Positions 1-8,092 of a stretch of 38,132 bases of DNA are shown here, piece by piece. The stretch lies in assembly GCA_037129555.1 (NCBI GenBank), contig JBAXUS010000043.1, forward strand, positions 1-38,132. The letters are read 5' to 3'. The first letter of the stretch is position 1; every line of letters begins with the position of its first letter. A program made the position numbers and the translations under genes. The notes under the pieces were generated by a model that was not told where the DNA came from, did not search any database, and worked only from the letters and a program-made list of their open reading frames with translations. The DNA comes from JANXLS01 sp037129555. GTDB taxonomy: Bacteria > Planctomycetota > SZUA-567 > H5-PLA8.

Positions 1-383
1 ACACCCCGAGGGAGAGTTTGTTCCGCCATCAGCGTTCCGGAAAACGAGTCTTTTCCCAACGGAAAACGACTGAATAGCAGGCTGCACGATCAACGGCTTC
101 AGTACTTTTATTTCGAGATTTGGCTTGCAACCGTGTTACATAGCAGGGCGGACGAGCGTACTCGCTCGCCGGGTGAGGGGTGGGCGTGGATTAAATAAAA
201 CGCGTTGGGATTAATCAACGTTTACCCCTCACCCCGCGAGCCGAACAACTGGCTCGTCGGCCCTCTCCGTCAAGGGGAGAGGGAACAACGGGTCACGTTC
301 AGTGATGTTACCGCTTGCACCACGATAACCGCATTCGGCCCCATGATTGCTTCCCTTGATATTCTACCCAAAGCGCTTAACTT
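1..383. repeat. Non-coding region with GC-rich inverted repeats
   Basis: No convincing gene is seen here. An imperfect inverted repeat has arms near 171-194 and 211-234: GGGTGAGGGGT...GATTAA against TTAATC...ACCCCTCACCC, with roughly 20 of 24 positions pairing. It is followed by two small hairpins near 237-257 (GAGCC/GGCTC) and 264-286 (CCCTCTCC/GGGGAGAGGG). Related CCCTCTCC/GGGGAGAGG blocks recur near 28630-28690 and 33034-33061, so this is probably a dispersed intergenic repeat family. A short open frame at 205-396 is composed largely of this repeat and was not called. Confidence 0.6.
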
Positions 384-416
384 TTGGGCGGATTGATACA
401 GGTTAAGGCAATTAAA

Positions 417-2090
417 TTGATCAAAAACGCCCACACTGGGCAAACTGTTGACGCTGACGGTCGTGCCCTGATCGACTTTTTTTTGAAAGACCAGCAAACC
501 CTCACCGCCGTCGAGCGGTTCTCGAGGTCGCACGACGCTCACACACCTCCGCTGCAAGAGAAGTATTACCGCGACTTGATTCCGCTGACCAAGCCCGCAC
601 CCGGCGAACAATACGCTTTTGAAGTTGATCTCGACGCCTGCACCGGCTGTAAAGCCTGTGTCACAGCCTGCCATTCCATGAACGGATTGGACGAAGACGA
701 AGTTTGGCGCACCGTCGGCCTGTTGCAAGGCGGCAACGATTCCGCTCCATTTTTTCAGATGGTCACCTCGGCTTGCCATCATTGCGCGCACCCCGCCTGC
801 ATGGACGGTTGCCCGGTCAAAGCCTACGCAAAAGATGAATTCACCGGCATCGTCCGCCACTTGGATGACCAGTGCATCGGTTGCCAATACTGCGTCTTGA
901 AATGCCCATACGACGTGCCCAAATACAGCCCCAAACGCGGCATCGTTCGCAAGTGCGACATGTGCTCGAATCGCCTCGCCGCAGACGAAGCGCCCGCGTG
1001 TGTCCAAGCCTGTCCCAGCACCGCCATCAAAATCACGCTCGTCAAACTCGATGACGTCGCCGAGCGCGCGATCAACAACGACTTCCTCCCCGGCACGCCC
1101 GACGCCGATTACACACAACCCACGACGCGCTACAAAAAGAAAAACGCGCTCCCCTACAACGCCATCCCAGCCGATCTGCACCGCGCCGCACCCGAGCCCA
1201 GTCACATGCCGCTCGTCGTCATGCTCGTGCTCACGCAACTCTCAGTCGGAGCGTTCACCATCGACTGGCTGATGTCCTTGCTCACCGCAAGCGACCCACT
1301 CGGATCAGTGCGCGGAGTCTCCATGGCCGCCGCATTCGGCATCGGATTCCTGGGACTCAATTGCGCACTGCTCCATCTCGGCCGCCCGCTCTACGCCTTC
1401 CGAGCCGTGCTGGGATTCCGAACGTCGTGGATGAGCCGTGAAATCGTCGCCTTCGGAGCGTACCTCGGAGCCTCCAGCGGGTACGCTGCGTCGTTCTGGT
1501 TGCCCAAAATCGGCATTGAAATACCGCCGGGAATCGTCGGAATCTTGCGCGTCTTTACCGTCATGACCGGCCTGCTCGGCGTATTCTGCTCCATGATGAT
1601 TTACATCGACACCCGCCGCGAATTCTGGCGCACGTCCTTCACTGCCGTCAAATTTGGATTGAGCACCGTGTTGCTGGGTCTCGCTGGCTGCTTGATTTTT
1701 GTAAGTCTCCAAGCCTATCATTCCGGAAGTCCCGCGGCCTACCTTCCGCAATTGAGCGGAGCCATCATGGGTGTAGCATTGATTAAGATGGCGCACGAAT
1801 CTGCGATCTTCAACCGCCTTCGAAAATTCGCGCCGTTGCACCCGCTCAGAAAATCAGCCCTGTTGATGGTGCGTGAATTGGCCGTCCCAACGAAACTGCG
1901 TTTTCTCCTGGGCATCCTGGGTGGCGTGATCCTTCCCGTCGTGACGCTCGCTTTCTCCGTCGATCATGGGACGACCCTTCTCCTCGCGTCGGCCGTTGGT
2001 GCGCTGACGTTGGCTGCTGAAGGTCTTGAACGCTATTTGTTCTTCCGCGCCGTCGTCGCTTTGAAGATGCCGGGAGGGCAGGCGGCGTGA
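417..2090 (+). CDS. Fused DmsB-type four-cluster ferredoxin and DmsC-type membrane anchor
   Basis: Electron-transfer partner of the molybdoenzyme encoded immediately downstream. The N-terminal third carries four Cys groups typical of DmsB/NrfC-like proteins: CTGCKACVTAC, CHHCAHPACMDGCP, CIGCQYCVLKCP, and CDMC with CVQACP. Together they would bind four [4Fe-4S] clusters. The C-terminal half has about eight hydrophobic segments resembling the DmsC/YnfH quinol-oxidising anchor. B and C subunits are normally separate genes, so this is a fusion. The expected role is moving electrons from menaquinol or ubiquinol to the catalytic subunit on the cytoplasmic side. There is no ATG near the start. TTG at 417 has AAGG 8 nt upstream; TTG at 384 and 393 are alternatives, and the frame is closed by TAA at 378. 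The stop overlaps the next start (GTGA), showing translational coupling. The function is secure in kind; the substrate depends on the partner. Confidence 0.88.
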   Translation: MIKNAHTGQTVDADGRALIDFFLKDQQTLTAVERFSRSHDAHTPPLQEKYYRDLIPLTKPAPGEQYAFEVDLDACTGCKACVTACHSMNGLDEDEVWRTVGLLQGGNDSAPFFQMVTSACHHCAHPACMDGCPVKAYAKDEFTGIVRHLDDQCIGCQYCVLKCPYDVPKYSPKRGIVRKCDMCSNRLAADEAPACVQACPSTAIKITLVKLDDVAERAINNDFLPGTPDADYTQPTTRYKKKNALPYNAIPADLHRAAPEPSHMPLVVMLVLTQLSVGAFTIDWLMSLLTASDPLGSVRGVSMAAAFGIGFLGLNCALLHLGRPLYAFRAVLGFRTSWMSREIVAFGAYLGASSGYAASFWLPKIGIEIPPGIVGILRVFTVMTGLLGVFCSMMIYIDTRREFWRTSFTAVKFGLSTVLLGLAGCLIFVSLQAYHSGSPAAYLPQLSGAIMGVALIKMAHESAIFNRLRKFAPLHPLRKSALLMVRELAVPTKLRFLLGILGGVILPVVTLAFSVDHGTTLLLASAVGALTLAAEGLERYLFFRAVVALKMPGGQAA

Positions 2091-4348
2091 GTGCGAAACG
2101 AAAATCAAACCGCAAATCCGGACGAAAATCCGCGCCCAGCGAAACGAAATCGCTCTCGGGCACTGTCACAGATCTGATCCGCCAATGGGACGGAAAACTG
2201 ACGCGTGAATTGACGCTCAGCCCCGGCGGTTTCGGCCTGGGCCAAGTTCCGGAAAAACGTATTCCCGATGACACCACGACGCTCGTCTGCGGCTACTGCT
2301 CAACCGGTTGCGGCTTGAATGTCCATCTCAAAGACGGAGCGGCCATCAGCCTGACGCCGACCGCCGATTACCCCGTCAATCTCGGCATGGCCTGCCCAAA
2401 AGGCTGGGAAGCTCTGTCCGTTCTCAAAGCCGCTGACCGCGCAACTGCGCCGCTTTTGCGCGGAAAAAACGGTCGCCTCGAACCCGTCGAATGGGATGTC
2501 GCACTCACGACTTTCTGCGAGCGTTTCAAAGCTGTCCAAGCCAAACACGGCATGGAATCCGTCGCGTGGATCGGTACTGGTCAGATCGTCACTGAAGAAA
2601 TGGCGCTGCTCGGAGCCGTCGCAAAATTCGGCATGGGCGTCGTCCACGGTGACGGCAACACGCGCCAATGCATGGCCACCTCCGTCGTCGCATACAAGCA
2701 GGCATTTGGATTCGACGCGCCGCCGTTTGCCTACAGCGACTTCGAAGAATCCGACGCGATTTTTCTCGTCGGCAGCAACCTCTGCATCGCCCACCCGATC
2801 ATGTGGGAACGCGTCATGCGCAACAAACGCAAGCCGCGCATCATCGTCGTCGATCCGCGCGCGACCGAGACTGCCGTCGCCGCGACAGACCATTTACAAA
2901 TCAATCCCAAATCGGATTTGCAGCTCTTCTACGGCTTGGCTCATCTCTTGATCCGCGAAGGCTGGATCGATCATAAATTCATCGCCGAACACACGTCCGG
3001 CTTCGACGACTTCGCCGCTTTCGTCCGGCCTTTCACACCCGCCGTCGTCGCGCAAGCCACCGGCATCGCTCCGTCAAAATTGCTCGACATCGCCATGATC
3101 ATCCACGAACGCAAACGCGTTTCCTTCTGGTGGACGATGGGCGTAAACCAGAGTCACGAAGGCGTTCGCGTCGCGCAAAGTCTGATCAATCTCGCGCTGA
3201 TGACCGGCAACATCGGCCGCCCCGGCACCGGAGCGAATTCCATCACCGGCCAATGCAACGCCATGGGCTCGCGCCTCTTCAGCAACACCACCAGCCTCTT
3301 CGGTGGCCGCGAATTTACGAAGCAGTCGGATCGCGAAGACGTCTCTAAATTATTGGCCATCGACGTCAACTCCATCCCCACAAAAAACAGTCTCGCGTAC
3401 AACGAAATCATCGACGGCATTCGCGAGGACCGCATCAAAGGCCTGTGGGTCATCGCGACCAACGCCGCGCATTCATGGATCCATCAAAACGATTTCAAAG
3501 CGCTCATAAAAAAGCTCGATTTCTTCGTCGTCCAAGACATGTATTGCACGACCGAAACAGCCGTGATGGCGGACCTGATTCTGCCCGCTGCAGCGTGGGG
3601 CGAGAAGGAAGGTTTCTTCATCAATTCCGAGCGCCGTCTCGGCCTGTCGAAGCGCGTGGTCCGAGCGCCCGGCAAAGCGCTCAGCGATTTCGCGATCTTC
3701 AAACTCGTCGCGCATTATTGGGGCTGCGGAAAGATGTTTGAGGAGTGGGAATCGCCCGAAGCCGTCTTCCAGATTCTCAAGAAGCTTTCGAAGGACACGC
3801 CCTGCGATTTCACCGGCATCGCCGACTACAACGCCATCGACGCGCAAGGCGGTATTCAATGGCCGTACACCGACCCGAAAGAAAAGCGCGTCGAACGCCG
3901 CCTCTTCGAAGACGGCAAATTCTTCACGCCTGATCAGCGCGCGAAATTCATCTTCGAAGCCCCACGCGACATGGCCGAACCCGTCGATGAAACATACCCG
4001 CTGCTGCTGCTGACCGGTCGAGGTTCCGCGTCGCAATGGCACACGCAAACACGCACCAAAAAATCAGCCGTTCTGCGCACGCTTTATCCGCAAAACATCT
4101 ACGTCGAAATCAGCGCCGTCGACGCGAAAGCGCTGCGCATCAAAACCAATCAACTTGTCAAAGTGTCCTCGCGCCGAGGCGACATCACCGCGAACGCGAT
4201 CATCTCCAATTCCGTCAAACCCGGCCAAATCTTCGTCCCGATGCACTACGAAACCGCGAACCAACTGACGTACCCGTCCTTCGATCCGTACTCGAAGCAG
4301 CCGAGCTACAAGGCGTGCGCGGTTAAGGTTGAGTTGTTGGAGGAGTAA
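2087..4348 (+). CDS. Nitrate-reductase-like molybdopterin oxidoreductase, catalytic subunit
   Basis: A 753-residue member of the bis-MGD molybdoenzyme family, closest by motif to assimilatory (NasA/NarB) and NapA nitrate reductases. It has an N-terminal [4Fe-4S] site CGYCSTGC (C68, C71, C75) with the fourth Cys in GMACPKG (about C103). The motif NTRQCMATS (about C195) resembles the Mo-ligating Cys motif of NapA/NarB. The C-terminal part has the molydop-binding barrel (LLTGRGSASQWHTQTRTKKS). No Tat signal precedes the cluster, only a Lys/Arg-rich stretch, so the enzyme is predicted to be cytoplasmic, docked on the fused DmsBC protein. The GTG start overlaps the upstream stop by 4 nt. Nitrate is the likeliest substrate from the Cys motif, but no nitrite reductase or nitrate transporter is in the window, so this is inference. 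Confidence 0.88.
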   Translation: MSAKRKSNRKSGRKSAPSETKSLSGTVTDLIRQWDGKLTRELTLSPGGFGLGQVPEKRIPDDTTTLVCGYCSTGCGLNVHLKDGAAISLTPTADYPVNLGMACPKGWEALSVLKAADRATAPLLRGKNGRLEPVEWDVALTTFCERFKAVQAKHGMESVAWIGTGQIVTEEMALLGAVAKFGMGVVHGDGNTRQCMATSVVAYKQAFGFDAPPFAYSDFEESDAIFLVGSNLCIAHPIMWERVMRNKRKPRIIVVDPRATETAVAATDHLQINPKSDLQLFYGLAHLLIREGWIDHKFIAEHTSGFDDFAAFVRPFTPAVVAQATGIAPSKLLDIAMIIHERKRVSFWWTMGVNQSHEGVRVAQSLINLALMTGNIGRPGTGANSITGQCNAMGSRLFSNTTSLFGGREFTKQSDREDVSKLLAIDVNSIPTKNSLAYNEIIDGIREDRIKGLWVIATNAAHSWIHQNDFKALIKKLDFFVVQDMYCTTETAVMADLILPAAAWGEKEGFFINSERRLGLSKRVVRAPGKALSDFAIFKLVAHYWGCGKMFEEWESPEAVFQILKKLSKDTPCDFTGIADYNAIDAQGGIQWPYTDPKEKRVERRLFEDGKFFTPDQRAKFIFEAPRDMAEPVDETYPLLLLTGRGSASQWHTQTRTKKSAVLRTLYPQNIYVEISAVDAKALRIKTNQLVKVSSRRGDITANAIISNSVKPGQIFVPMHYETANQLTYPSFDPYSKQPSYKACAVKVELLEE

Positions 4349-4697
4349 CGGCTTTGTTTCGGGTTTGTTGAAATCGGATGGCGATTTCGAGGAGGATAGC
4401 GGTTAGGACGACAATTGCAATGACAACGACTATGTCCCAGGCAAGTGAAAGAAAATCAACATGAGTCCTAAGTGGGCGTAATGATTCGTCCTCAACTTCC
4501 ATACTTCCGTCATATAATCGAAATATAAAAGTAGCTGGCCACCCATACCCTTCGCCTGCCAGATACTTTACTCGGGATTTAAATTGATCGAGTAATATCG
4601 GTTGTGCAATCGTATTTAGACCCACAACCGTGCTGGCAACGATCATACAGGCAAATGCCGTCGAGAGATGAAACCGGAAGCCTTTGAACCAGCGCAT
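4323..4697 (-). CDS. Small two-TM hypothetical membrane protein
   Basis: A 124-residue protein with an N-terminal hydrophobic segment (FHLSTAFACMIVAS) after a short basic stretch (MRWFKGFR). A second segment is near residues 88-108 (DIVVVIAIVVLTAILLEIAI), and the tail is short and polar. The roughly 60 residues between would lie outside the membrane. The FHLSTA motif after a basic N-terminus resembles a type of small membrane protein I associate with planctomycete genomes, but I cannot assign a function. GGGAG lies about 10 nt before the ATG. The 3' end overlaps the 3' end of the convergent molybdoenzyme gene by 26 bp. Confidence 0.65.
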   Translation of the reverse strand: MRWFKGFRFHLSTAFACMIVASTVVGLNTIAQPILLDQFKSRVKYLAGEGYGWPATFIFRLYDGSMEVEDESLRPLRTHVDFLSLAWDIVVVIAIVVLTAILLEIAIRFQQTRNKAVTPPTTQP

Positions 4698-4719
4698 GAG
4701 GGGTGCGCTCCCATAAATT

Positions 4720-4921
4720 TAGCCCCGAAGGGGCGGCATAATGTAGCCCAGGGCGTAAGCCCTGGGTCGAGAAGTGTAGCATTCATAGCCCTGTAAGGGC
4801 GACATAAAGATGAGTACGATTAGCCCATCATTTATGCCGCCCTTTCAGGGCTATCACAAATCCCGTACTGATTCCCAGGCCTTACGGCCTGGGCTACATT
4901 ATATTGCCCCTTTGGGGCATA
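4720..4921. repeat. Mirrored pair of palindromic (REP-like) repeat modules
   Basis: The left module (4720-4807) contains AGCCCCGAAGGGGC, GGCATAATGTAGCCCAGGGC, GTAAGCCCTGGG and AGCCCTGTAAGGGC, each a short perfect hairpin. The right module (about 4831-4921) carries the same elements in reverse orientation (GCCCTTTCAGGGCTA, CCCAGGCCTTACGGCCTGGG, GCCCCTTTGGGGC). The two modules therefore form a large inverted repeat around a spacer of about 25 bp. Further copies lie at 16408-16521 and 38064-38132. The stretch 4698-5042 holds no gene beyond this. Confidence 0.85.
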
Positions 4922-5042
4922 CAACCAGTGCAGGACTCGCGACGCTCCGTCGAATTTCAAAATGCTCTTTCGGAATTACATTCGCCGATGAACGGGTGCG
5001 GTTTGAAACGCCATTGTGCGCCGCGAGTTCAGCCCATGTACT

Positions 5043-5414
5043 TCACTTCTTCTCAGGAGCGACGACTTCCACCGTTCGCGGCTGGGCATCCGGAAAATAG
5101 ATGTACCAGGCGTTTTCCTTCTCATCCGTGATCAGCCACGGGTGAGTCAGGTACGTTGTCGATACCTCGTAGGTCTCCCCGTCTTTGACCGTCTTGCGCG
5201 TTTCCCGTTCGCCTTCGAAGTTGATCCAGTAGACCTTGATCGTTTGCTTGCTCTTGTTGACGAACTTGATCGACGTCTCGATTTCGGATTCGCCGGACTT
5301 GAGGCCCGCAGTTTCGGCCGGATGTTTTTCTTCGGCCTGAACCGAGGGTACCCATGAAAGGAAAAGTGTCATACAGATGAACGAAAGCACCAGCCGGTAA
5401 CAAGGTGTGAACAT
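5043..5414 (-). CDS. Secreted VHL beta-domain-like protein
   Basis: A 123-residue exported protein. Residues 1-27 form a signal peptide ending at VQA, and a beta-rich domain follows. The pattern FVNKSKQTIKVYWINFEGE, then a GETYEV turn, then TYLTHPWLITDE, matches the von Hippel-Lindau beta domain (PF01847). Human VHL has CNRS, VWLNFDGE and SYRGHLWLFRD at the equivalent positions. Of the human hydroxyproline-pocket residues, W88, H115 and W117 have counterparts, S111 is Thr, and Y98 is replaced by a basic residue. The role in bacteria is unknown; a ligand-binding periplasmic domain is plausible. The start is well supported by AGGAGG 9 nt upstream of ATG 5414. It appears to be a single-gene unit, with the next minus-strand gene ending at 5551 in its own operon direction. 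Confidence 0.78.
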   Translation of the reverse strand: MFTPCYRLVLSFICMTLFLSWVPSVQAEEKHPAETAGLKSGESEIETSIKFVNKSKQTIKVYWINFEGERETRKTVKDGETYEVSTTYLTHPWLITDEKENAWYIYFPDAQPRTVEVVAPEKK

Positions 5415-5550
5415 GACAAACTACCTCCTGATTAAAAAGTAATCCTGCCGCATCCATGCGGACAATCGTAAGGCCCTCAAGCACTTTCCTTGCCGTTCTT
5501 TGCGCCTCTGCGGTTCTCTGCGCCTTGGCGAGAAAAATAAAGCGTGGAGT

Positions 5551-7872
5551 CTACGGCATCACGTTAATCGTATTGCAAATTTCCTGACTGATCCGCGTCC
5601 CGTCAGCCGCCTTGATTTTGAAGCGGATGATCATGTTGTCCACCGGCTTCAACCCTGGGATTTCAAGCCGAACAGTCTTCCCGTCATCAGAGACTTTCGC
5701 CGATCGAATCTCAATCGATTCGCCCGGATTTTCGACCGCGCTTGAGTCCCAACGTCCGCCTGAATTTGTCGGTGAAAATCGCGCCGATCCCGATGACGGT
5801 CCCCACTTGATCATCCACCACCACGCTGAATAATTCGACACATCCGTCGCGTCTTCTTTATCTACTGCGTCCGTGAAAACAATCTCCACGCCGGTCTTCG
5901 TGATGTGGAATTTCGCCGGGAGGTTCACGTTTTTGCCCGTGTAGCGCACCCGCTGAAACGTCCCGTCATTCGCCGCGTTCGTCTGCCACGCTTTGAGGCC
6001 GCAGACGTACAATTGCCCATCGACCGGATTGAATTTCCCGCGCAGAATTCCGCTTTGGAATTGCAGCGGAAACTTCGACACGCCGCCTTGAATTTGCCCA
6101 TTGATGCGCTCGGTCATGACATGGAACAAGGCCGATTTTCCGTACGACATGTGCAGCATTTCGTTTTCAAATGGCCCCCATTGCTTGCTGTTCACAAACA
6201 ACTGCCCGCCCGACGAGTTATCCACGCTCCACGGCAGCCAGCAGATTGGAGGATCGCGCTTCGTCGGAGTCGGTTTGCTGGGATCGGCGGCGGGAGTGAT
6301 GCCGAGAAAATAGCCAGGCTTGATTTCATTGATCGGACATTCCGGCATCCAATACCCTTCGTTGTCCGAGCTCGTCATCTCGCCGTTCGGCCCAATCGCC
6401 AGACCAGTCGGTGCGCGCAATCCGCGCGCAATGATCTCAAGTTTCTTACCGTCTTTGGATAGTTTTAAAAAACAGCCGCTGTGAATCGAAGGCTTGTCGT
6501 ATCCGCCTTCAACCGGGCCGCAGGATTTGGCGTAATAAAAGTTACCATCTTTATCGGTCTGTAAATCCAATGTGAATTCGTGGTAGTTCGGCATGACGAT
6601 GCAATCGTTGTTAAAATTCTCGTAGTAATCCGCCTCGCCATCATTGTTCACATCATGCAGCTTGACGATCTGGTCCCGGCACGTGCAGTAGATTTTCTCA
6701 TCAACTATCTTCAATCCAAGCGGCTGATACAACCCCGCCGCGAAGCGTTTCCATGTGAGTTTTTCGAGCCTTAAATCCAAACCCGAAACGATCCACACAT
6801 CGCCGCTCCAGGTACACAGTGCGGCGCGTTTTCCGTCCGCGAAAAAATCGATCCCGGCGAAGCGCATCCAGGAGCCCCAGGGATTGGAATCCGGCGACGT
6901 GATCGTATCGACAACATACGCCCCAGGCCCCTGCCCGATGGTTCCGCGCGTCGTGACCTCTTCCGTCCAAATCGGAGCGCTGCCCTTAGTCAGCGGAGTC
7001 AGATCACGCGGCAGCGAATCAGTCGCGCCGCAGCGGGTACCGTCCCGAGCGGCGATACAGCGCAGCGTGAAAAGCAACGGCGCGTCATGCGGTGGAATCT
7101 TCACGATGACGCGTCCATTGACAGTCTCCCACGACGAACCATTGGGTGCGCCGACGGTCTGATACGTCATCGAAAGCGTGTTGCCTGGAACGCGAACCGA
7201 GGAACAATCCGCGCAATTCGACGCTTCACCGTTGCGAATGACTTCCGGGTTTCCGAAGTCGACTTCACACGCCAGAACCGAGAGCGTTTTCTTCGACGGT
7301 CCGAGATTGAACACGCGAGCGAATTCGATCACGCCCAAATCGTAAACGCGGTTGCCGCGCGGTAATTCAAGAATGTCACAATCGCCGACTGAGTACGACA
7401 ACACGACGTCACGCCCGGAGCGGTAAAGTCCTTTGTACGTCATCCAATCGTGGGGAAGGGAGCCGACTTTGCCCGGGCGCGGGTCCGAGAAATTCCCGTC
7501 AATGCCCCAGCCTGGCGTTGCTTTTGTGGTGAAATACGTCGTGCCTCTGGCTTTCGGTTGGCAGCCGTGATCGCCGTTCAACGCGATGCCTTTGAAATCA
7601 ATAAATCCGCCCGCCCAAGCCTGCGACACGCGCATCAATTCCGTGTCGTATGCGAAACAAATCGAATTGTCTGATTTTCCAAAGCGAACGACCGTCGCCT
7701 TCATTGTCCCTTTGTCGCGCCCACTTTGTTCGTTGCCTTGGTTCAATGTCATCGACAGGAACGGGCCGTAGTCCATCGACTCGGCGCGACCTCCGCCAAA
7801 TTCACCTTCATATGCAACTACCGCGCCGAATAAGGGCGCGACGAGACAGGCGATAACGAGCAGGTGCCGCAT
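5551..7872 (-). CDS. Secreted DUF6797-type beta-propeller protein (copy 1)
   Basis: About 773 residues. The chosen ATG at 7872 begins a clear signal peptide (MRHLLVIACLVAPLFGAVVA); the open frame extends to 7965, but that extension looks non-coding. The mature protein opens with the MDYGPFLSMTLN signature of the DUF6797 family found in PVC bacteria. It continues into a propeller-like central region (FFADGKRAALCTWSGDVW, GLYQPLGLKIVDEKIYC, CTCRDQIVKLHDVN). A DVNNDGEADYYE loop resembles a calcium-binding DxNxDGxxD loop. The ending is beta-sandwich-like. There is no CxxCH haem motif, unlike many related proteins fused to cytochrome c domains. A sorbosone/glucose-dehydrogenase-like enzyme or a periplasmic binding role is possible; the substrate is unknown. 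It is a tandem paralogue of the upstream gene at 8093-10384. Confidence 0.8.
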   Translation of the reverse strand: MRHLLVIACLVAPLFGAVVAYEGEFGGGRAESMDYGPFLSMTLNQGNEQSGRDKGTMKATVVRFGKSDNSICFAYDTELMRVSQAWAGGFIDFKGIALNGDHGCQPKARGTTYFTTKATPGWGIDGNFSDPRPGKVGSLPHDWMTYKGLYRSGRDVVLSYSVGDCDILELPRGNRVYDLGVIEFARVFNLGPSKKTLSVLACEVDFGNPEVIRNGEASNCADCSSVRVPGNTLSMTYQTVGAPNGSSWETVNGRVIVKIPPHDAPLLFTLRCIAARDGTRCGATDSLPRDLTPLTKGSAPIWTEEVTTRGTIGQGPGAYVVDTITSPDSNPWGSWMRFAGIDFFADGKRAALCTWSGDVWIVSGLDLRLEKLTWKRFAAGLYQPLGLKIVDEKIYCTCRDQIVKLHDVNNDGEADYYENFNNDCIVMPNYHEFTLDLQTDKDGNFYYAKSCGPVEGGYDKPSIHSGCFLKLSKDGKKLEIIARGLRAPTGLAIGPNGEMTSSDNEGYWMPECPINEIKPGYFLGITPAADPSKPTPTKRDPPICWLPWSVDNSSGGQLFVNSKQWGPFENEMLHMSYGKSALFHVMTERINGQIQGGVSKFPLQFQSGILRGKFNPVDGQLYVCGLKAWQTNAANDGTFQRVRYTGKNVNLPAKFHITKTGVEIVFTDAVDKEDATDVSNYSAWWWMIKWGPSSGSARFSPTNSGGRWDSSAVENPGESIEIRSAKVSDDGKTVRLEIPGLKPVDNMIIRFKIKAADGTRISQEICNTINVMP

Positions 7873-8092
7873 TAAATAAATCCAGTCGCGCACGCTGTCT
7901 CCAGCGCGCTTAAAAACATTCCACCGTCCATACAGTCGGACGTGGCCAGAGCGAGTGCATACCACTTTTCAATAGGGCCGTAAAGATACGTAAATTCAGA
8001 CGCTTAGCAACCGTCTTTTAACGAAGATTTTAGATGAAAATAGTATTGCAAGAATCCACTTGCATTTATGCGAACGCAATTGACAAATATAG

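Noticed and set aside
205..396. Short open frame in the first repeat region
   Set aside because: Its sequence is mostly the intergenic repeat (CCCCTCACCC and GGGGAGAGGG) and there is no ribosome-binding site.
270..1238. Long minus-strand open frame (322 codons) opposite the fused ferredoxin gene
   Set aside because: It is the antisense of a clear iron-sulfur protein gene; the translation has no recognisable domain and reflects GC-biased codon positions.
4720..4921. Possible insertion sequence or integron attachment site at the mirrored repeats
   Set aside because: No transposase or integrase gene is nearby and the same modules recur elsewhere, which fits a dispersed palindromic repeat better.
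7190..7260. Possible haem c site in the first DUF6797 protein (CADCSS)
   Set aside because: The haem motif needs CxxCH; here the residue after the second Cys is Ser.
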